64,000 bases of DNA from Pegoplata infirma (GCA_963921195.1 OY992537.1:125041347-125105346); one strand, 5' to 3'. Positions 33,238 through 44,479 are shown, counted from the stretch's first letter. The notes: generated from the letters alone by a model not told the origin. Numbers and translations: made by a program.

Positions 33238-34092
33238 CGTAGAAAACACGCTAACTTTTGAAAGACTTTACAGAGGCTACTGAAGTTTGGCATATATGTT
33301 TGTCATTTACCTGGTCAGGTTGGTATTGCAATCCAGCCAAATCGGTCCAGTGGTTCAAAAGTTATGAGCAAAATAGTAAATTTCGGCAAGGGTGTTTCGC
33401 GAATTTACGAGATAAAAAACACGATAACTTTCGAAAGACAATAATGAGACTACTGAAGCTTGGCGTATATCTTTGCCGTTGCCCAGGTCTGTTTGGTTTT
33501 AAATTTCAGCTCAATCAGTCCAGTGGTTCAAAAGTTATAAGCAAAACCCTGAATTTCAAATTAGTTTCATCTAAAATGCCACGTGTTTTAACAAGTTTTA
33601 AAAGCATTGGTGGTAATTAAACAATGCTTTTCAAACTTGTTTAAATTTTAAGCAATGCTTTTTAAACTTGATTAGTTTTAAAAGCATTGGTAACTTAAAA
33701 ACCACACTCGAAAAAAATTTTACACTCAAAAAAAATTTTACACTCAAAAAAAAATTTTACACTCAAAAAAAATGTACACAAAAAAAATTTAGTTTATTTT
33801 TACAAAAATTACAATATTTTGTGTACATACGTACGTGCATACACTCAGAAATATTTTTACAGTAAAAAAAACATTACACTCGAAAAAAATTTTACACTCA
33901 AAAAAAAAATAGTAATTTTTATTTTTTTTTTTTTTTTAAAAATTACAAAAAAAGAGTTTTTTACTCAAAATAAAATATTTCTAATCAAAATTGTTAATTT
34001 TTTCACGTTAAAAAATGTACTACCCTTTAAAAAAATGCATTGTGGAGGGTATTCATAGATTCGGCAAAGTCGAATTTAACTTTTCTACTTGT
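33036..34092 (+). mobile_element. mini-me/DINE-1-like element, subtype A, left arm of palindrome
   Basis: A full copy: hairpin ATACCCTCCACTCTAGTGAT/GAGGGTAT, core ACCCCATAAAGTATATAT, a GTCC/GTCT array (33177-33240), a region with two diverged internal repeats (CAGTGGTTCAAAAGTTATGAG at about 33346 and 33521), A-run blocks with ACACTCAAAAAAAA, and the 3' end GTGGAGGGTATTCATAG, ATTCGGCAAAGTCGAAT, TTTTCTACTTGTTTT. It is followed tail-to-tail by an inverted copy. Confidence 0.9.
33177..33240 (+). repeat. (GTCC)n(GTCT)n microsatellite
   Basis: About seven GTCC units followed by about seven GTCT and two GTCC units, the GTCY proto-microsatellite known from mini-me elements. Confidence 0.95.
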
Positions 34093-34146
34093 TTTTTTTT
34101 ATTTAGCGTATGTATTAGCGATATTCGCTATTTTTTTTTTAGTAAA

Positions 34147-35140
34147 ACAAGTAGAAATGGTTAATTCGACTTTGCCGAATCTATGAATACCCTTCACAAT
34201 GCATTTTTTAAAGGAAAGTACATTTTTTAACGTGAAAAAATTAACAATTTTGATTGCAAATATTTTATTTTCAGTAAAAAAACTCTTTTTTTTTGTCATT
34301 AAAAAAAAAATAAATTACTTATTTTTTTTTGAGTGTAAAATTTTTTTTCGAGTGTAATGTTTTTTTAATTGTAAAAATATTTTTGAGTGAATGCATGTTC
34401 GTATGTACACAAAATATTTCCATTTTTGTATAAAAAAAAACAAAATTTCTTTTGAGAGTAAAATTTTTTTTGAGTGTAAAGTTTTTTTTGAGTATAAAAT
34501 TTTTTTCGAGTGTAATTTTTAAGTTACCAATGCTTTTAAAACTAAACAAGTTTAAAAAGCATTGCTTTAAAACTAACCAGTTTGAAAAGCATTGTTAAGT
34601 TACCACCAATGCTTTTAAAACTTGTTAAACACGTGACATTTAAGATGAAACTAATCTGAAATTCAGGGTTTTGCTTATAACTTTTGAACCACTTGACCGA
34701 TTGAGCTGAAATTTAATTCCAAACAGATCTGGGGAACGGGAAAGATACATACCATGTGTCAGCAGTCTCAATATTGTCTTTCGAGAGTAATCGTGTTTTT
34801 TATCTCGTAAATTCGCAAAAAACCCTTGCCGAAATTTACTCTTTTGCTCATAACTTTTGAACCACTGGACCGATTTGGCTGGATTGCAATACCAACCTGG
34901 CCAGGTAAATGAGTAACATATATACAAAACTTCAGTAGCCTCTGTAAAGTCCTTCTAAAGTTAGCGTGTTTTCTACGGACGGGCAGACAAACAGACAGAC
35001 GGACATCGCTAGATCGACTTAAAATCGATCGAGGGTCATGAATATATATACTTTATGGGGTCCTAGACCAATATTTCGATGTGTTACAAACGGAATGACA
35101 AACTTATATATACCCTCTATCACTAGAGTGGAGGGTATAA
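34147..35140 (-). mobile_element. mini-me/DINE-1-like element, subtype A, right arm of palindrome
   Basis: This is a near-complete inverted partner of 33036-34092. It begins ACAAGTAGAAATGGTTAATTCG, has ATTCGACTTTGCCGAAT, and ends CACTAGAGTGGAGGGTAT. Its GTCY array is shorter (about 34977-35005). The two copies are separated by about 50 bp containing TTAGCGATATTCGCTA. Confidence 0.9.
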
Positions 35141-35144
35141 AAAA

Positions 35145-35375
35145 AAATTATTCGCATAAATTTTTTTTCGTGATTTTTTTTTTTCCAAATTTTTTTTATT
35201 TTCCTTTTAATTTATGAAAATTAGTAGAGTACAATAAATTACAGACACAAAATTTTTCGAAAAAAATATTTTTTTTGCGATTTTTTTTTCGCGGAAGTTT
35301 TTTTTTTTATAAATGAATAAAAAAAAAACTTTTCATATTTTTTTTTTCATCAATTTTTTTTTCATCAAACTTTTT
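35145..35375. other. T-run-rich spacer
   Basis: Homopolymer-rich sequence with TTCGCGGAAG and TTCATCAA motifs like the A/T-run part of mini-me elements. No gene. Confidence 0.5.
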
Positions 35376-35377
35376 TT

Positions 35378-35892
35378 ATACCCTCCAACCACAGTATGGG
35401 GGTATACTCACTTTGTCATTCCGTTTGTAACGCATCGAAATATCGGTCGGGGACCCCATAAAGTGTATATATTATTGATCCACGATCGATTCTAAGACAT
35501 TCTGTGAATGTCCGTCCGTCCGTCCGTCTGTCCGTAGATGGCACGATACAGTCCAAAATAAAAGAAATAGCCTCCTGCAATTTGGCATGAATATGTCTTA
35601 TGGTCCTAGGCAGGTTAAGTTCGTAAAGGGGCAAAATCGGCTCAGGGGGAAAAAAGTTTCCCCTTGAAGAACTGAACCAACCTCTATAAAAAAACACTTT
35701 TTTGTATTTTTGTTAAATAAATGAAACATTTGTTATATTTATCGGGATGGGAAGGTGCTATCAACATCCCCCACTGACCCCCATCACCCCCCCCCCAAAA
35801 AAAAAATTCAAACGCCCCTGACAATTTTTTTTTTACATTTTGGAGGGTATAAAAGATTCGGCGAAGCCGAATTTAACACTCTCACTTGTTTT
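35378..35892 (+). mobile_element. mini-me/DINE-1-like element, subtype C
   Basis: It begins ATACCCTCCAACCACAGTATGG, then CATTCCGTTTGTAACGCATCG, ACCCCATAAAGTGTATATAT, and a GTCCGTCCGTCC array at 35511. The interior has GGGGAAAAAAGTTTCCCC and a C-run near 35785. The 3' end is GGAGGGTATAAAAGATTCGG, the hairpin ATTCGGCGAAGCCGAAT, then TTTAACACTCTCACTTGTTTT. Subtype C differs from A in its interior and in the ACACTCTCACTTG ending. Confidence 0.88.
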
Positions 35893-36165
35893 TTTTCAAT
35901 TTTTTTTTTCATCAAATTTTTTTTTATTATTTTTTTTTTTGTTTTTTCGTAAATTTTTTTTTATTCAAGTTTTTTTTTTTCATAATTTTTTTTTTTTATC
36001 AATTTTTTTTTTTTTATTAAAAATTTTTTTCTCAATTTTTTTTTTCAAAAAACAATTTTTGTTTTTATCAAAATTTTATATAAGATTTTTTTTCTTCATC
36101 AAACATTTTTTTTCACAGAAAATCATTTTTTCCCTTTTTTTTACCAAAATTACTTTTTCAACAAA
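35893..36165 (+). repeat. T-rich degenerate simple repeat
   Basis: Long T runs separated by CATCAAA, ATTATT and AAAATTTT. It is roughly the reverse complement of the A-rich tract at 45570-45910. The 163-residue Phe-rich open frame here is an artefact of the T runs. Confidence 0.7.
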
Positions 36166-36169
36166 TCTA

Positions 36170-36230
36170 AATCAAGTGAGAGTGTTAAATTCTTCGGTGC
36201 CGAATCTTTTATTCTCTCCAAAATGTAAAA
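36170..36230 (-). mobile_element. mini-me subtype C, 3' end fragment, inverted
   Basis: CAAGTGAGAGTGTTAAATTC and GTGCCGAATCTTTTATTC are the reverse complement of the subtype C 3' terminus. Only this end is present. Confidence 0.7.
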
Positions 36231-36247
36231 ACACTTTGGCACTTATT

Positions 36248-36695
36248 ATACCCTCCAACCACAGTATGGGGGTATATTCACTTTGTCATTTCGTGTGTAA
36301 CGCATCGAAATATCGGTCTAGGACCCCATAAAGTATATATTTTATTGATCAGTGATCGATTCTAAGACATTCTAGCAATGTCCGTCCGACCGTCTGTCCG
36401 TCTGTAGAAGACACGATACAGTCCAAAATTAAAGAGCTAGACTTCCGAAGTTTGGAACGAATATGTCTTATATTCCTAGGCAGGTCAAGTTCGGAAATGG
36501 GCAAAATCGGACCAAGGGGAAAAAATTTCCCCCTTGGAGAACTAAACCAACCTAAGAAAAACAGCATTTTTTGCAGGGTTTTTTGTTCTTTTGCTAAGCA
36601 AATGCAACATTTTCACATCGAAGGAAGTTCAAAATCGAAAGGGAAGGTGCCCCCTAACATCTCCCATCAACCCCCCCCCCCCCCCCAAACAAAAA
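36248..36695 (+). mobile_element. mini-me/DINE-1-like element, subtype C, 3'-truncated
   Basis: It begins ATACCCTCCAACCACAGTATGG and is collinear with 35378-35780 through the GTCCGTCCGACCGTC array (36380) and a C-run at about 36668-36686. After that, subtype C sequence and the 3' hairpin are missing. Confidence 0.85.
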
Positions 36696-36939
36696 GAAAA
36701 CTCATTTTAGCAAAGAATTATAACATTATTTTTTCTAAAAAAAACTTTGCTTTGGCAAGTACACCCGAATCATCCGCAAAATATTATCATGATTTAATGT
36801 TTTGGGAAAGAGTACAAAATTCGCAGTCATTTTTAAACTGGTGTTATACTCAATAAACTAAAAATGTATAAAAACTGAATTTTTGCATATTGACTAAAAT
36901 GCATATAACTTTATAACGGATTTTTTTAAAAAGCATCTT

Positions 36940-37191
36940 AATTTCTTCGTATTGATATCTCTCAAATACAATACCAAACTTTTCAGGGCAACAACAAGTA
37001 AATGTGGTAAGTTTCAGTGATATCCGTCTAATACTTAGTTTGGCCTTGATTGCCATTTCCAAAGACAGACAGACGGACACAGACAGAGAGACAGACGGAA
37101 ATCGCTAGAATGTCTTAGAAGCGATCACTGATCAATAATTTATATATACTTTATGGGATCCCCGACCGATATTTCTATGAATTACAAACAG
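36940..37191 (-). mobile_element. mini-me/DINE-1-like element, internal fragment
   Basis: GACAGACAGACGG (37063), AATCGCTAGAATGTCTTAG, GATCACTGATCAATAATTTA and ATACTTTATGGGATCCCCGACC are the reverse complement of the mini-me array-to-core region. Both terminal hairpins are missing. Confidence 0.8.
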
Positions 37192-37194
37192 AAA

Positions 37195-38435
37195 TTTTAA
37201 AAAAAATTTCCCGCTCTACCGGAAAATGAAAAAGTCTGAAAAAACAAAAACTCTGTTTGGCACCTCTGACTTTCCAACTTTTAATACATTTCGTTTGAAG
37301 AAAAATAATAATTTCTGTAAAAATTTTAAAGAATTTGGATTTTCAAATGGAATTTTACAGATATATTTTGGAAATGGTGTATTTAATAGTTTATTTTCTA
37401 TATTTGTATAAATTATCAATTCTGTGTGTGTATGACTAAATAAGCTTTTAATACGATTTTTATTTAATTTTTTTTTTTTCAATATAGATTTTAATTTTTT
37501 TTTTGTTTGTACTTTACACATGTTTGTTACTGTATTTATAAGAAAACGTGTTAAAGTCACAAAAAAATTGGCAACAAGTTTTGTATTTTAATGAAACTGG
37601 TGTATGTATGAGAGATTGTACTGTGTTTTTTTTTTTTGTTTTCTGTTTTTTGACAAACAATTTGTATGATCATCTACAAGCACATATCAGATGATGTCAT
37701 ATTACTTTTTTGTATTTTATTTTATTAAGTCAAGAGCTAGATTAAATTATATTTTTTTTTACATATATTTTAAATATCAATGCATGTCAAACAAGTTCAA
37801 GTAAATTTTGGGACTTATCAAGAAATTAGTGGGGGGAAAAATATCAAATTTTTAAAATAAATCCCATCTCTGGTAATTGAAATCACATTATTAAGTTATA
37901 AAGCACATCAAAGAATGCTAACACAATTTTTAATAAACATTTATTCTGTTATGTAATTAAAAAATATTTTTCTTTCGTTTTAATACTGTTGAAATTTTAA
38001 AAGAATCTTCTGGAATGTTTGTTTAGTTTCTGGAATCGTCTATTTTAAAGTAAAACGTTGGTTAGCCATTTTTTATGACTCATATGTTACGTATAATTAA
38101 AATAATTCCTCCAATATTTATGGTTAATCGATTTCAAAATAATAAAGAAAAAGTTTAAAAGCATTTTACAATTTTGGTCATATTCAGACAAGACAACTTG
38201 TGTTAAAAAAATACTTCTAGACAATATTCGTAATAAAAATGAAACATCATAATCAAAATGTCATAAAACTTTATGAGTTTTTTTTTTTTCAATTAACTAA
38301 AAAGATTTTTTAAATAAACTTAAAAGATGACATAGGAAATTCCCCTTAAAGAGTTCAAAAATAAATTTAACGATTTTTTTTATATCAGAATTTTATAAAA
38401 TTATGAAATTAATATGATGTACCTACATATCGACG
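37195..38435. other. AT-rich spacer without recognised gene
   Basis: Frames of 114 and 61 residues (37216-37560 and 37226-37411) overlap on opposite strands and show no domain. No repeat structure was identified. Confidence 0.5.
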
Positions 38436-38437
38436 GT

Positions 38438-38697
38438 CTTATTCTATAACATGCTAAGTCGACTTAGCATGTTTTGCTGGGAATAGTATTTCTGAATTTA
38501 TTGATTTTTAACTTATATTTTGTAAAATTTTAATATTGGTTGGACTATTCTATCAAAAGTTACTAAGAATAATTTGTAAAGTTTCAAAAACCTCCCTTTT
38601 CAAATGATTTAAGTACACTTAGAATGATTTGCTTTGGAATTATTTTTTATTTGTTTTATGCTAAATAGTTTACTTAGCATGTTATAGAATGGACATT
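38438..38697. mobile_element. Small TIR element with palindromic left end
   Basis: ATTCTATAACATGCTAAGT at 38441 is inverted at ACTTAGCATGTTATAGAAT ending 38697. The left end is extended by a perfect 26-bp palindrome (38448-38473), whose half is AACATGCTAAGTC. GACTTAGCATGTTTTAGATTGG near 41377 is a third, isolated copy of the terminus. Confidence 0.6.
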
Positions 38698-38755
38698 TCT
38701 TTTTTCGAGTTTTCAATGTACACATAGCATGGACGCAATAGAGTTTTATACATTT

Positions 38756-39565
38756 TTATACCCTACACCACTCTGTGGTACAGGGTATAATGAGTTTGGG
38801 CTGATGTTTGTAACTACCCGAAATATTGGCCCTAGACCTACCTTTAAGTATACCGATCGACTCAGAATAACTTTTTGAGTCGATTTAGCGATGTCCGTCC
38901 GTCTGTCCATCTATCGGTTTAAGCACGATACAGGTACTTTTCAACCAATTGACTTGAAATTTGAAACTTAAGCATCTATTGGCCCAAGCCTATTGAAATT
39001 GAAATAAATCGGTCCATGTTAAGACCTAGCCCCCATACAAACGCCCCCTTTGGATTAGGCTTAAATGACTCTAATAACTGTTTTTTAATAGGTATCGCTT
39101 TGAAATTTTACAGGTAATCAAATTTTGTATGCACGAATCATCATTCCAAATTTCAAAGGAATCGGGTTAGTCCTTCAGGTAGTACCCATACAAACGACCC
39201 TCCCGATATTCACATAATTTCCTCAAAATTCCTAAAAATGGCAATATTTGATAAAAATTTTATTTTTAGGTGATAAAGGTGAACTTTATTAACCAAATCA
39301 AATTGGAATATAATTGAACCATTTTTGGACTTAGTCCCCCTTATAAAAATTTCGACCGATATTCAGTTAAATCGGTCTATTGGCAAAAAATAAACCAATT
39401 CCACTAAAATTTAATCTATGTGTGTTTTATACACTAAATAAAGATCTAACAAAAAATAGATCCAATCGGTTCATGTTTGGACTTGAGACCCATTTTCCGG
39501 AAAACACTGGTGTGGGGTATCATATGGTCGATCTTGACCGACTATAACTTTCTTACTTGTTTTTC
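38756..39565 (+). mobile_element. mini-me/DINE-1-like element, subtype B, complete
   Basis: It starts ATACCCTACACCAC/TGTGGTACAGGGTAT, then GTTTGTAACTACCCGAAATATTGG, AAGTATACCGATCGACTCAG, and a short GTCCGTCCGTCTGTCC array (38893). It ends GGTGTGGGGTATCATATGG, the hairpin GGTCGATCTTGACCGAC, then TATAACTTTCTTACTTGTTTTT. The hairpin plus CTTACTTGTTTTT end is the classic DINE-1/Helentron 3' terminus. The interior contains several ATCGGTCCATG-type repeats. Confidence 0.9.
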
Positions 39566-39721
39566 ATCTCTTAGTGCACTTATCAGGTTTTTCCTCTAAT
39601 TTAAAACAAAACTTTTCCCGTGTAAGTGTACATAACATTGTTTAGTTAGGTGATCGATGTATGCACACAGCTAAAGTATTCTAAGTCACTTTTTACTATA
39701 ATCTACTACAAATTTTTAAAG

Positions 39722-39840
39722 TATACGAGAAATTTTCTATACGAGAAATTTTCTATACGAGAATTTTTTTATACGAGAATTTTTCTATACAAGAAATTTT
39801 CTATACGAGAAATTTTCTATACTAGAAATTTTGTATACGG
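39722..39840 (+). repeat. 16-bp minisatellite
   Basis: About seven units of TATACGAGAAATTTTC in tandem with minor variants. It passes directly into the 35-bp family downstream and shares the TTTCTATACG core with it. Confidence 0.85.
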
Positions 39841-40495
39841 AAAAAATTTTCCGTTCAGAAAAATTTCTCAGAATCTGATAAGTTTTCTATATAGACTTTT
39901 TTTGTACAGAATAAAATAATTTTAGTCAAGAGTAAAAAAGAAAAAATGAGCCTGGTAGTGTGCTTTAAAAAATTAATATTGTAGCAACTAAAAGTAGGCA
40001 ATTGTTTTTGGAATAATTGCAAAAAGCTGTTTAAAAAAAAACATCTAAAAGTTTAAAATCTTGGCATTTTTCTATAAAAAAAATAAAAACGAATCTGAGA
40101 TTTTTTTATCCGGAAAATTGTCTTAGAATTTGAGAATTTTTCCATACGGAAAAAATTCTCAGAATCTAAGAATTTTTCTATACGGAAAAATCGCAGAATC
40201 TAAGAACTTTTCTGTGCGGAAAAATGTCTCAAAATTTGAAATTTTTTCTATACGGAAAAATCTTTAAATAGAAAAATCTGAGAATTTTTCTATACGGAAA
40301 AATATCTCAGAATCTAAGAACTTTTTTATACAGGAACGTGTCTCAGAATACGGAAAAATTCCTCAGAATCTGAGAATTTGCCTATACAAAAAAATGTCTC
40401 AGAATCTGAGATATTTTCTAGACGGAAAAATGTCTCAGAATCTGAGATATTTTCTAGACGGAAAAATGTCTCAGGATCTGTGCCTCAGTATCAGT
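39841..40495 (+). repeat. 35-bp minisatellite family (second locus)
   Basis: Repeated TTTTTCTATACGGAAAAA and TGTCTCAGAATCTGAGA blocks, about 12-15 degenerate units. Each unit contains two near-palindromes, TTTTTCTATACGGAAAAA and CTCAGAATCTGAG. Related arrays are at 6118-6290 and, inverted, 46250-47430. Confidence 0.8.
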
Positions 40496-40552
40496 CAAAT
40501 AAACCTACATTAGATTTAATTTACTCATTATGAATATCCCAGTTAGTATTTA

Positions 40553-41020
40553 TATTATTGATCCATGATTGATTCTGAGACATTTTATGAATGTCCGTCT
40601 GTCCGTCCGTCTGTCCGTCCGTCTGTCCGTCCGTCTGTCCGTCTGTCCGTCCGTCTGTCCGTCCGTCTGTTCGTCCGTCTGTCTGTAGATAACACAATGA
40701 AGTCCAAAATAAAAGCTAGACTCCTGAAGTTTGGCAACACTATGTCTCATGTTCATAGGCAGAGTAAGTACGTGAATGGGCAAAATCGGGCCAGAGGGGA
40801 AAAATTTCCCCCTTAAAGAACTGAACCAACCTCTGAAAAAATACACTTTTTTACATGTTTTTTTGTATTTTTGTTAAATAACTTAAACATTTGGTATATT
40901 TTTTAGCGATGGGAAGGTGCTCTCAACGTCCCCTATTGACACACCCCCCCCCCCCCCCCCGCAAAAAAAACGCCACTGACAAGTTATTCGGCACAGCCGA
41001 ATTTAACACTCTCACTTTTT
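40553..41020 (+). mobile_element. mini-me/DINE-1-like element, subtype C, 5'-truncated
   Basis: It starts at TATTATTGATCCATGATTGATTC, without the 5' hairpin, and runs through a long GTCC/GTCT array (40593-40690), GGGGAAAAATTTCCCCC and a C-run (about 40945-40962) to the hairpin ATTCGGCACAGCCGAAT and TTTAACACTCTCACTT. Confidence 0.85.
40593..40690 (+). repeat. (GTCC/GTCT)n microsatellite, about 24 units
   Basis: Uninterrupted mixture of GTCC and GTCT tetranucleotides, the longest such array in the window. Confidence 0.95.
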
Positions 41021-41024
41021 ATTT

Positions 41025-42008
41025 TCATTGTGTCTGAAATCATTTTTAAACGAATCCTCACCATTTTATCCATAATTGTTTAATTCTGTTATCAGCTGAC
41101 AATTGGTATTTATGGCTCATATTTGTTTACATCACAAAAGTATGCAATAAATTTTTTTTGTCTATAACCTCCTAATTATATGCTGTATTTTTGGCAATTA
41201 TTTAAAATTAATAATTTTTGTCTTAATTAAATAACATATTTATGCAAAAATGTCTAAAAAAAGATTATTACAATTATGATGTGAACAAAAAAGTCTCAGG
41301 ATTCCATCTCTTAATATTCCTGAGTTATCGTCAATAAACTTTAAAGTCATTTATCTCAAAACAAGCCTTTTTTGACTTAGCATGTTTTAGATTGGAGCCA
41401 TCGATATATTATATTTAATAAATATTTTAAATTAAATCTATAAAAAATTTCGTTTGCTTATTGAAAAATCCTTTTAAGTTCTATATTGAGTTGTCTTCCA
41501 ATTTAATATCTATATTTATTGTTCATATGTTCATATATGATTTCCCTATTATATTAAATTATGGTAATTTTCATAGAGATTGTGATTATGTGTTTTCAGT
41601 GATTTTTTTTATTTTTTATTTTTGGATTATATAAAATTACCGATAATTGAATTTTTAAACCAATTTGTAGTTGATAATAATTTAATAAAGCACTAAAAAA
41701 GTTTTTAAGCTGATTTTTGTATTTTTGTATTTTACTTGAGGCTATAATAAAGAAAATTAGTGTGATCAACATGTAAAAAAAAATCATGTAAGAAATATAC
41801 ATCATGAAAAGAATAATACATCAAAATTTTGATACACGAAAAATAAAAACTACACAGTCAAAAATAATTGAGACTTTTGGAGTAGAGTTATGGTTGCCAG
41901 ACGGCCTGGAATGGCCTGGATTTTCCAGTTAATTTGAGTCTGGTCCAGTTTCCAGTAAAAATATAATTTTTCCTGTTAAAAACGAACTTCTTTATCTTTA
42001 ACAATTAT
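41025..42008. other. AT-rich spacer without recognised gene
   Basis: GTTGCCAGACGGCCTGGAATGG near 41892 is a GC-richer patch that may be an old element edge. Otherwise nothing was identified. Confidence 0.45.
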
Positions 42009-42009
42009 T

Positions 42010-42520
42010 TTTATACCCACCACTTAGTGATAGAGGGTATATATAAGTTTGTCATTCCGTTTGTAACTCATCGAAATATCGGTCTGGGACCCCATAAAGT
42101 ATATATATTCATGATGCCCGATCGATTTTAAGACATTCTAGCGATGTCCGTCTCTCCGTCTGTCTGTCTGTGGAAAATGCTGTCACGAACAAAATATTGC
42201 ACAGAGATGACTGAAACTTAACATATTTATTGGAAGTTCTCCCGAGAAGTTTGGTATTGCATTTGAGCGATATCGGTTCAGCGCTTCAAAAGTTATGAAT
42301 GAAAATGTAAGCATACCTCAAAAATTTCAGTACATTCAACACTAAATATACAAAATCCTTTAATTCGGCTTCTGGTTGACATATGTGAACATAATTAAAC
42401 ACCAAATGGTATTTAAACAAGTACGAATATATTTTTTGACCAAAAAAAAAAAATCGCGGATTTTTTTTTACCAAATTTTTTTTTTGCGGAAATTTTTTTT
42501 CAAAAAAATTTTTTTTTTCA
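42010..42520 (+). mobile_element. mini-me/DINE-1-like element, subtype A, 3' end lost
   Basis: It begins ATACCCACCACTTAGTGATAG/GAGGGTAT, then GTCATTCCGTTTG, ACCCCATAAAGTATATATAT, GATCGATTTTAAGACATTC, and a short GTCTGTCTGTCTG array. It ends in A/T runs at about 42520, without the 3' hairpin; the foldback element at 42522 starts there. Confidence 0.85.
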
Positions 42521-42521
42521 T

Positions 42522-43342
42522 GGAAAACAAAGATATGACTTGTAGCAACATTTCTTATGCAAATTTGGTTTAAAGCTTTTCAACTGAAGCCCTTAAATTT
42601 GTAGCAACATTTCTTATGCAAATTTGGTTTAAAGCTTTTCAACTTAAGCCCTTAAATTCGCGAATTTCTTAATTTTTTAAGGTTTTCGCGAAATTAACAG
42701 CCAAATTGGTCTTTGATAAAAAACTTGCTTTTAATGAATCAAAAATGTATCCCTAACAATACGAATAGTGGAAATCACGGAAAACCTTTTTTTTTACATG
42801 CCAGAATCACTTTACGAGATGATTTAAGGTTCCATCTTTTTGTATATAATGTGGGGACCTTAAAGAACTAACTGACCAAAAATTCGGCCAAAAAAGTTAT
42901 CATTTGCAAAAGTTATCTTAACAAAAACTATTATTTCAGTGTTTGCGATACAATAATTATAGTTTTTGTTAAGATAATTTTTGCAAATGAAAACTTTTTT
43001 GGACAAATTTTGGGTCAGTTCATTGTTTAAGGTTCCCACATTATGTTCTAAAAGATGAAGCCTCAAATCATCTCCTAAAGTGCCATTTACATAAAAACGG
43101 TTTTTCGCGATTTTCATCATGATGGTCCATATAACACAGATGTTTTTTGTCCACAATTCGTAGTGTCATGGACGCCTTTATGATCCACAAAATGCAAGTT
43201 TTTTATCAGAGACCAATTTAGCGGTTAATTTCGCGAAAACTAAAAAAAAATGAAGAAATCCGCGAATTTAAGGGCTTAAGATGAAAAGCTTTAAACCAAA
43301 TTTATATTAGAAATATTGCTACATGTTATATCTTTGTTTTCC
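42522..43342. mobile_element. Foldback element, about 820 bp, with terminal tandem duplication
   Basis: GGAAAACAAAGATATGAC at 42522 and GTTATATCTTTGTTTTCC ending 43342 are inverted. Arms of about 400 bp meet near 42945: CAAAAACTATTATTTCAG pairs approximately with ATAATTATAGTTTTTG, and AAGATAACTTTTGCAAATG is mirrored. The left arm carries a 62-bp tandem duplication (42537-42660, landmark GTAGCAACATTTCTTATGC twice) that the right arm lacks. The 98-residue frame at 42860-43156 spans the centre and has no domain. Confidence 0.85.
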
Positions 43343-43626
43343 ATACCATACAATTTAAAAATCATTAGCTATGAAATTTTTTTTGTTAAAAAAGCAGCTG
43401 AAAATCAGCCAATATTTAATGACATTTTACAAGAAAACTGTACCATACATCGAAAAACGGAGTATGCCATTCTATTCAGCATGTCCGAAATATATTGAAA
43501 TGATGGTCGTACCTCTTGTTTTCTAAAATAGTGGTTAGTTTTGTCACGCAGTGTTATGAATAAAACGAAATTGTTTTTTTTTTGGTTACGGAAAATATGC
43601 ACTTTCTTGTTGCTGCATTTTCATTA

Positions 43627-43735
43627 TTTATTTCGGCACAATGTTGCCTTGAGCTCGTCGATGATCTTAGGATTGTTTCGAACATTTTGCTTTTCAAATA
43701 AACCCAAAAAAAATACGTTGGGAGGTCTCAAACCT
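43627..43735 (-). pseudogene. Mariner-type transposase fragment, frameshifted
   Basis: On the minus strand, RPPTYFFWVYLKSKMFE is followed after a one-base shift by NNPKIIDELKATLCR. This matches the conserved C-terminal block of mariner-like (DDE-superfamily) transposases, roughly PPDFFLWGYLK-K-V-NNP-TI-ELK. It is about 35 codons long; nothing upstream or downstream is recognisable. Confidence 0.65.
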
Positions 43736-43830
43736 GCAAATGAATGTCAGTTATTGTCGCCTCTTTTTTGATATCGCACCTCTTAGAAATTTTAATTGGC
43801 CACTAGATTTAGAGATTTGACCATTCCATA

Positions 43831-43944
43831 TTTTTGTGCGGTTATATGAAAAGAAAAATCTGCGCCAATAATCCTCAAACCTTTGAAGAGATCAACATAA
43901 AAAATTCGAGATGCTCGAAAAAGTAATGGAAATGCTTAAAAAAG
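43831..43944 (+). pseudogene. Second mariner-type transposase fragment, opposite strand
   Basis: The plus strand reads FLCGYMKRKICANNPQTFEEIN, then after a frameshift EMLEKVMEMLKK. The first block is the same WGYMK-K-NNPQT-EE motif as in 43627-43735, and the second matches the usual continuation (EML-KVM-N). It is a different, independently decayed copy in the opposite orientation, about 95 bp away. Confidence 0.65.
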
Positions 43945-43998
43945 GCACATTTTTCTGTGGTCAATAGAGAGAGACGTCTAATTAATTAATGTTATATG

Positions 43999-44467
43999 CA
44001 CAGAAAAAAATAAAAAAAAAATATTTGAGTAAATTTTTAATACTATTGAGTAAAAAGTTACTCAATTTTGCACCAGTAAACGATTTAATAGTATTGAGTA
44101 AATTTTTAATAAAAATTTATTAAATGTTTAAAAAAAAATTTGAGTAAAAAAAAAAACTTGTATTTTCAAACATTACCAAACATATTTATGTCTCAAAAAC
44201 ATAGGAAAATTTTATAAAGACGATTACGAACTTTCATATACATACACAAAAAACTATAAACTAAATGAGAATTCAAAAAACTATGAGAGTTAAAAAAAAA
44301 ATTAAAAAAACTATTAAATTTTTATTAAATTATTTACTTAAATTGTTTTTAAAATTTTTAAGTAAATTTTTAATTGCGTCAATTAAAAAATTACTCAATT
44401 TTTATTTTTAAATTTAAATTTAAACAAGTGATTACTCAAATTTTTTTGCTCCATATTTTTTTCTGTG
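43999..44467. mobile_element. MITE with CACAGAAAAAAAT ends
   Basis: CACAGAAAAAAAT at 43999 and ATTTTTTTCTGTG ending 44467 are perfect 13-bp inverted repeats. TTGAGTAAATTTTTAATA motifs recur in both orientations internally, giving a palindromic plan. No coding region. Confidence 0.75.
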
Positions 44468-44479
44468 TGTATTTGAAAG

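Noticed and set aside
35840..36331. 163-residue Phe-rich open frame
   Set aside because: Pure translation of T runs; no domain, and it runs across the end of one mini-me and into another.
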